36,996 nucleotides of DNA, from contig JANQFZ010000045.1 of assembly GCA_028277605.1 (NCBI GenBank), positions 1-36,996 of the forward strand, given 5' to 3'. The notes beneath the pieces are model-generated. The model worked only from the letters and a program-made list of their open reading frames with translations, did no database searches and was not told the DNA's origin. Numbering within the stretch: position 1 is the stretch's first letter; every line of letters begins with the position of its first letter. A program made the translations under genes and the position numbers. Below are positions 33,483 through 36,996 of the stretch, piece after piece. This stretch comes from Vallitaleaceae bacterium (lineage in GTDB: Bacteria > Bacillota > Clostridia > Lachnospirales > Vallitaleaceae).

Positions 33483-33857
33483 ATGAAGATAATACCTCAT
33501 ATATCTGATTCTGAATGGAAAGTGATGAAAATACTTTGGAACAAATCACCACAGACTGCCAATGAAATAATTGCAAAATTGGCTAAGAGTACTGACTGGA
33601 AACCAACTACTATTAAAACATTGCTTAGCCGATTGGTAAGAAAAAATGCTCTTAGATATGAAAAAATGAACAGAACATACCATTACTATACCCTTATACC
33701 AGAGAAAGACTGTGTCAAAGCAGAAAGTCAATCTTTTCTTAAAAAAGTATATGGAGGAGCTTTAAAACCGCTGGTTGCAAATTTTTTAGACTTAGAACAA
33801 TTAACTGAAGAGGATATCGAGGAACTCAAGCATATTCTTGAAGGTAAGAAGAAATGA
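33483..33857 (+). CDS. BlaI/MecI/CopY family transcriptional repressor
   Basis: A 124-aa winged-helix repressor. ATG 33483 is chosen since AAAGGAGGTG precedes it; the earlier TTG (33465) is part of the operator. Typical motifs: ISDSEWKVMKILWNKSPQTA, WKPTTIKTLLSRLVRKNALR (recognition helix and wing) and a C-terminal dimerisation helix (LEQLTEEDIEELKHILEG). In relatives the repressor is cleaved when the partner receptor protease is activated. The partner gene lies 15 bp downstream. Confidence 0.92.
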   Translation: MKIIPHISDSEWKVMKILWNKSPQTANEIIAKLAKSTDWKPTTIKTLLSRLVRKNALRYEKMNRTYHYYTLIPEKDCVKAESQSFLKKVYGGALKPLVANFLDLEQLTEEDIEELKHILEGKKK

Positions 33858-33872
33858 AGCAGGTGATGTTCT

Positions 33873-35489
33873 ATGGATTTTTTGAGAGTATTTTACTGGT
33901 TGATTAATACATCGGTTAAGGGAAGTCTTTTAGTGATCAGTATACTATTGATTAAAGCATGCTTTAATAAAAGATTGGGAGTTAGATGGCATTACTATAT
34001 TTGGTTTTTACTTTTACCAGTATTAATCCTACCTTATATGCCTCAAAGTTCAATAAGTATATTTAATTTACCCATCTTCAGTGGCTACAATAGTATTATT
34101 TCAGAAGGGTTTATACAAGATGTAAATAATAATTCGTGTAATAGCAACTCAAATAGAATTATTATTGATGAAACAACAGATTTTTTTATGTGGGATTCAA
34201 AGTATAGTGATGATGTTGAAGAAGTACCATCTAAGCTAATTGGTTTGTTTTTGAGAAATAACCTTAAATATATATTTGTTATGATATGGGGTGCAGTAGC
34301 TGCATTATTAATATTATTTACCATTGTTGTTAACATAAGATTTGGATTTGCTATCAAGAAAAGCAATATGAAAGTCAGCAAGCAAACGAATGAGTTGTTA
34401 AAGCAATGTAAATCTAATATGAATCTAAAGTCAAAGTTACGCTTAGTGCAGACAACAGCTATAAAATCCCCAGCCTTATTTGGGCTATTTAAACCAAAAT
34501 TATTACTACCTATACATATTGAAGAACAGATAGACGAAGATAAGTTAAGATTCATCTTCTTACATGAACTATCACATCTTAAAAGAAAAGATATTGCTAT
34601 ACTTTGGTTTATTAAAGTGGCAAAAATAGTTTACTGGTTTAATCCAATTATATGGTATGGACTACATAGAATGCATCAAGATTGTGAAATCTCTTGTGAT
34701 GCTCTTGCCCTTTCTTATGTTGATGAAAAGGAGTACAAAAATTACGGTCAGACTATTATACAATTAATTCAAACTACAATAAAACCTATAAAGTTTGTTG
34801 GAGCAGTAGAAATGCTGGGTTACAAAAAAATGATTAAAAGGAGAATAAAAATGATTTCATTATTTAAGAAGAACACAAATAAAATATCTTTAACAGCATT
34901 GCTTATTATCATGATGTTGGGATTTACTTTCCTTACAAACGCACAAGAATTTAAGAATGATAATTTATCAAATGAGGATAAAATAGCCATTCCATATGTC
35001 AAACAAGATGATAGTATATCAGATATTAATTCAGAACAAAATATAGTTCAAAATACTGTACCTAATGAAGAATTAAAGAAAATGATTTGGCCTTTACCAA
35101 GTTCAACAACAATTTCAAGTCCATTTGGCACAAGGAAACATCCTATATTAAAAACCGAGCATAAGCATAATGGGATTGATATTCCAGCAACTATAGATTC
35201 ATCCATTATAGCATCTGCCGATGGTGTGGTCATATATTCTGAAGAAGATACCGATTATGGAAAAACCATAAAAATTGAACATAAAGATGGTATTGTTACA
35301 ATGTATGCTCATTGCAACGAACTGCTTGTGAACAAAGATCAAAAGGTTAAAGCTGGAGAGGAAATTGCAAAGGTCGGAAACACTGGTCATGCTACAGGAC
35401 CTCATTTACATTTTGAAATAAGAAAAGAAAAAGAGCCTGTCAATCCCTTGGATTATGTAAGTAATGATAGTGAAACCGTATTAGATTAG
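33873..35489 (+). CDS. BlaR1-like M56 receptor protease fused to an M23 peptidase domain
   Basis: A 538-aa membrane protein. Three N-terminal helices (about 15-30, 40-57, 133-155) flank an extracellular loop. A cytoplasmic M56 zinc protease follows, with HELSH (231-235) and Glu272 in CEISCDA as third ligand. A fourth helix lies at about 338-356. The exterior part is not the penicillin-binding sensor of BlaR1 but a LytM/M23 peptidase: SPFGTRKHP, HNGIDIP (His432, Asp436), YAHC (His480) and GPHLHFEIR (His511, His513). All zinc ligands are present, so it may cut or sense cell-wall peptides. With the BlaI-type repressor it should form a signalling unit responding to envelope damage. Confidence 0.88.
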   Translation: MDFLRVFYWLINTSVKGSLLVISILLIKACFNKRLGVRWHYYIWFLLLPVLILPYMPQSSISIFNLPIFSGYNSIISEGFIQDVNNNSCNSNSNRIIIDETTDFFMWDSKYSDDVEEVPSKLIGLFLRNNLKYIFVMIWGAVAALLILFTIVVNIRFGFAIKKSNMKVSKQTNELLKQCKSNMNLKSKLRLVQTTAIKSPALFGLFKPKLLLPIHIEEQIDEDKLRFIFLHELSHLKRKDIAILWFIKVAKIVYWFNPIIWYGLHRMHQDCEISCDALALSYVDEKEYKNYGQTIIQLIQTTIKPIKFVGAVEMLGYKKMIKRRIKMISLFKKNTNKISLTALLIIMMLGFTFLTNAQEFKNDNLSNEDKIAIPYVKQDDSISDINSEQNIVQNTVPNEELKKMIWPLPSSTTISSPFGTRKHPILKTEHKHNGIDIPATIDSSIIASADGVVIYSEEDTDYGKTIKIEHKDGIVTMYAHCNELLVNKDQKVKAGEEIAKVGNTGHATGPHLHFEIRKEKEPVNPLDYVSNDSETVLD

Positions 35490-35537
35490 TTTAAATAAAA
35501 AGATAAAAAGGAAGTAAAACAGAATCTATTACAACTC

Positions 35538-35567
35538 AGCTAACTGGTTAACAGTTAGCTTTTCTTT
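35538..35567 (+). terminator. Rho-independent terminator after the M56/M23 gene
   Basis: Perfect stem AGCTAACT (35538-35545) / AGTTAGCT (35553-35560), 7-base loop, then TTTCTTT. Confidence 0.75.
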
Positions 35568-35660
35568 AATATAAATATAAACTAAGTAGTTGGTTACAGT
35601 CTTAACAGGTTAATAGATATAGGGAGTATATCAATATATTTCCACTTGACAAATCAAATT

Positions 35661-35710
35661 TTGTATGTAAAACTATACATAAGTATAATAATTTATACAG
35701 GTGTATAGTT
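35661..35710 (+). promoter_or_regulatory. Promoter with large palindromic operator
   Basis: TTGTAT (35661-35666), 17 bases, TATAAT (35684-35689); a TTGACA also lies at 35646. The -10 is buried in a 40-bp palindrome (35671-35710): outer arms AACTATACA / TGTATAGTT match perfectly and inner GTATAA / TTATAC as well (15 of 20 pairs). This is the layout of a TetR-family operator, and a TetR gene starts at the right end of the window. Confidence 0.65.
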
Positions 35711-35782
35711 TGTGTGTTTTTGTTATTTTATTAACAATCAGTAATTCAGCTCAATGACTAAAAAATAGGAGGCATAAGTATT

Positions 35783-36895
35783 ATGGAGAGAATTAAAGAT
35801 GTTATGGTACTTGGTGGATGTGGCGGTGCTGGTTTATTAATTGCAAAATTGCTACTAAAGGACTCGGATGTTAACATTATCATAGGTGATCAGAATGTAG
35901 AAAGAATTAATCAAGTCGTAAAACAATTTAACAGCGAATTTAGTGGTAATCGTGTACGAGGCAAGAAGGTAAATGCATTAGATAACAATGAATTGACAAA
36001 AGCATTAAAAAGCTGTAACTTAGTTATATCCTGTATTCCTATTACAATTACTGGAATTAAAGACGGTATTGTAAAAGCAGCCTTTAAAGCGGGAATACAT
36101 TATATGGATTTAGCCATGGATCACGATAAGCGAAAAACACTTGAGCAATTGAGTGGTAAAATCAAAGCTTCTGGAAAAATTTTTATTTTCGAGGGAGGAT
36201 TTGTACCTGGAATACCATCCATGATGGCACATTTAGGTGCTAAACAGTTTGATTCTGTAAAAAGTGCAGAATTTACTGGAATGTTTAGAGATAATAATTC
36301 AACTTATGGTAGTGTTGTTGAGTTGCTAAAATATTCTAGAGACCCAATTTATGTATGCAAAGATGGTAATTGGCGCATTGATAAACCATCCTCTAAAGTA
36401 TTCGATTTTGGTCCTACATTTGGTAAAGTAAGATGTTATCCAATGGATCAATATGAGTTAAGAAAGCTACCAAAAAATCTTGGTTACAAAGATATGATTT
36501 TCTATACATCTGGTGTTAATCCAAGAGCAGATTTAATTATGTTTATTCTATTAGGTACTGGTTTATATAAAATTAAATGGGCTCTCAAAAAAGGAGCAAA
36601 ACTTATTGTTAACAGTATGAGAAAGCACTCAAAACCACCATTTATTACACGTGTTACAATGGAAGCTAAAGGGAAGATAGGTAATCATAATGAAAGCTAT
36701 AAGTTGGTAGTTGAACATGAAGATGCATATATTGGTACAGCTATTACAACTGTTGCTGGAATACTTCAATTAATAGATGGAACGATAAAAGAACCTGGTG
36801 TTCATATTATGGGGCATTGTGTTGATCCAGACCGTTATATTGAAGATATTAAAAGATTAGGAATGACTGTAGAAATTGAAAGAAATCGTATATAG
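35783..36895 (+). CDS. Saccharopine dehydrogenase-like NAD(P)-binding protein
   Basis: A 370-aa oxidoreductase-like protein. The Rossmann motif VMVLGGCGGAGLLIAKLLL is at about 8-26, followed by IIIGDQNVERINQVV. Family segments are LVISCIPITITGIKDGIVKA, HYMDLAMDHDKR and IFEGGFVPGIPSMMAHLGA. This is the Sacchrp_dh_NADP group (COG1748). Many members are not lysine enzymes, and the substrate cannot be told; the KPPFITRVTMEAKGKIG segment fits the C-terminal beta domain. AGGAGG site. The TetR gene starts 15 bp downstream, so both probably share the promoter with the palindromic operator. Confidence 0.85.
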   Translation: MERIKDVMVLGGCGGAGLLIAKLLLKDSDVNIIIGDQNVERINQVVKQFNSEFSGNRVRGKKVNALDNNELTKALKSCNLVISCIPITITGIKDGIVKAAFKAGIHYMDLAMDHDKRKTLEQLSGKIKASGKIFIFEGGFVPGIPSMMAHLGAKQFDSVKSAEFTGMFRDNNSTYGSVVELLKYSRDPIYVCKDGNWRIDKPSSKVFDFGPTFGKVRCYPMDQYELRKLPKNLGYKDMIFYTSGVNPRADLIMFILLGTGLYKIKWALKKGAKLIVNSMRKHSKPPFITRVTMEAKGKIGNHNESYKLVVEHEDAYIGTAITTVAGILQLIDGTIKEPGVHIMGHCVDPDRYIEDIKRLGMTVEIERNRI

Positions 36896-36910
36896 TAGGG
36901 AGTTTATGGG

Positions 36911-36996
36911 ATGGGTAGACGTAGTATAGAAGAAATAAGAAAAGAGGAAATCATTCTAGCTTTTTTTCAAGTTATTTCAGAAAAAGGAATAGTAGG
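36911..36996 (+). CDS. TetR-family regulator, N-terminus only (cut by window end)
   Basis: ATG 36911 behind TAGGGAG opens a frame reading MGRRSIEEIRKEEIILAFFQ and VISEKGIVG to the edge of the window. RxxxIxxAFxxxIxEKG is the first helix region of TetR/AcrR DNA-binding domains. Only 28 complete codons are visible. Probable repressor of the oxidoreductase gene and of itself. Confidence 0.75.
   Translation, partial: MGRRSIEEIRKEEIILAFFQVISEKGIV

Noticed and set aside
34085..34555. 156-codon minus-strand ORF inside the M56/M23 gene
   Set aside because: It lies fully antisense to a gene with clear domains and shows only low-complexity hydrophobic and Asn/Ser-rich sequence.
1..36996. CRISPR array, tRNA or rRNA genes, intact insertion sequence
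   Set aside because: No regularly spaced direct repeats, no cloverleaf with a CCA or TTC-loop pattern, and no transposase frame were found on reading both strands.

Overview
The window is AT-rich DNA from a low-GC, Gram-positive, endospore-forming anaerobe, most likely of class Clostridia. The evidence is a CotA-type spore-coat laccase, a clostridial-type spore photoproduct lyase, strong AGGAGG-type ribosome binding sites with occasional TTG starts, and Bacillus/Clostridium-type homologues throughout. The genus cannot be fixed from the sequence alone.

Left part (1 to about 7.4 kb): an accessory, defence-type region, mostly in decay. It opens with two intact co-directional genes of unknown function. 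The first is a 498-aa DUF3800-like protein and the second a 275-aa orphan partner; together they are my main candidate for an undescribed system. They are followed by an ABC-2 permease remnant, a short element bounded by GGGGACAGGTAC-type inverted repeats, and an intact 215-aa membrane protein. Next come shredded reading frames, a GNAT acetyltransferase, and recognisable corpses of an Mrr-type endonuclease (minus strand), a SIR2-domain protein and a RhuM-family protein. None of these three corpses is visible as an intact ORF.

Middle part (7.4 to 22 kb): housekeeping and metabolic genes. These are a YvbK-like acetyltransferase, a small coiled-coil protein, a CoA-disulfide reductase/rhodanese fusion, a structured non-coding element, and a 64-aa orphan. 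On the minus strand lies a cotA-like laccase. A RpiR regulator remnant and a YhfI-like metallo-beta-lactamase-fold hydrolase follow, then a complete five-gene oligopeptide ABC transporter (SBP, two permeases, two ATPases), a metallophosphoesterase and a secreted GH13 alpha-amylase.

Right part (22 to 37 kb): a type II topoisomerase pair (parE/parC-like), and a minus-strand selD-mnmH operon for selenophosphate and tRNA 2-selenouridine. An overlapping nucleosidase-splB pair and a permease split into two half-genes follow. After them come a membrane acyltransferase, a BlaI-type repressor with an M56 receptor protease carrying a C-terminal M23 peptidase domain (with a clear double operator on the promoter), a saccharopine-dehydrogenase-like oxidoreductase with a palindromic operator, and the start of a TetR regulator cut by the window edge.

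Functional links: selD/mnmH cooperate in selenium modification of tRNA. The nucleosidase and SplB overlap by 50 bp and may act together in spore outgrowth. The BlaI/M56-M23 unit looks like a cell-envelope stress sensor. The TetR gene probably controls the oxidoreductase in front of it. No tRNA, rRNA, CRISPR array or intact insertion sequence was seen.
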